From: Paraburkholderia kururiensis
GTDB taxonomy: Bacteria; Pseudomonadota; Gammaproteobacteria; Burkholderiales; Burkholderiaceae
Length of the DNA stretch: 64,000 nt
Assembly: GCF_034424375.1 (NCBI RefSeq)
Contig: NZ_CP139965.1
Span: forward strand, 310,001 to 374,000
Direction: 5' to 3'
Shown here: one piece after another, positions 63,958 through 64,000 of the stretch
Position numbering within the stretch: position 1 is the stretch's first letter
How the letters are laid out: every line of letters starts with the position of its first letter
Translations under genes and position numbers: made by a program
The notes under the pieces: model-generated
Databases searched by the model: none
Told to the model about the DNA's origin: nothing
Seen by the model: the letters and a program-made list of their open reading frames with translations, nothing else

Positions 63958-64000
63958 ATGACCACCAACGTACTCATTCTCTGCACCCACAATTCCGCGC
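63958..64000 (+). CDS. arsC: Arsenate reductase, low-molecular-weight phosphatase type, partial
   Basis: Only the first 14 codons are in the window: MTTNVLILCTHNSA. CTHNSA is the start of the CX5R phosphatase loop of thioredoxin-coupled ArsC. The rest lies beyond the right edge. Its place after arsR and arsI supports the assignment. Confidence 0.85.
   Translation, partial: MTTNVLILCTHNSA

Overview
The window is a GC-rich stretch of a Gram-negative chromosome. The porin at 42.7-43.9 kb, the HU protein with an alanine/lysine-rich N-terminal tail, the Anbu protease and the general gene content point to Burkholderiales, most likely Paraburkholderia, Burkholderia or Caballeronia. This is inference from protein character; no rRNA is present.

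0-17.4 kb is an organosulfur uptake and desulfurisation region. It holds a peptide/nickel-type ABC transporter, partial at the left edge, with two paralogous binding proteins. Between these lie an SfnG-like FMN monooxygenase, a protein with all three catalytic residues of the desulfinase DszB, an aldo/keto reductase and an SfnB/DszC-like flavoprotein. A sulfonate system follows: SsuA-like binding proteins, two SsuC-like permeases, an SsuB-like ATPase and a TauD-like dioxygenase, plus an orphan MetQ-like protein and a decayed porin fragment.

17.5-29.4 kb is a compact import module bracketed by two dead IS3-family fragments. A TetR regulator with a candidate operator is followed by a TonB-dependent receptor, tonB, exbB, exbD and a YejABEF-like ABC transporter. 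Many of these genes overlap by 1-4 nt. The right IS fragment abuts the 3' end of a selenocysteine tRNA gene (selC, minus strand), so the module may be an island at selC.

29.4-40.5 kb is the selenocysteine/formate dehydrogenase locus. fdnG (in-frame UGA at codon 197, with a SECIS hairpin), fdnH, fdnI, fdhE, selA and selB run on the minus strand, with selC further downstream. A metallophosphoesterase and a cupredoxin sit between selC and selB on the plus strand.

40.9-52.1 kb is mostly ordinary chromosomal content: a YihY-family membrane protein, a porin, an Anbu peptidase, an HU-like protein, a MocR/GntR regulator, a POT peptide transporter, an SRPBCC protein, a glycine-zipper lipoprotein, an OmpR-like regulator with a degenerate receiver, and two small unrecognised genes.

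52.5-62.8 kb is a guanidine assimilation operon. A guanidine-I (ykkC) riboswitch precedes two carboxyguanidine deiminase-type proteins, a biotin-dependent carboxylase, an allophanate hydrolase and a nitrate/taurine-type ABC transporter. Together they would import guanidine or a related compound and convert it to ammonia and CO2. The right end starts an arsenic operon: ArsR with a palindromic operator over its start codon, ArsI, and the first codons of ArsC.
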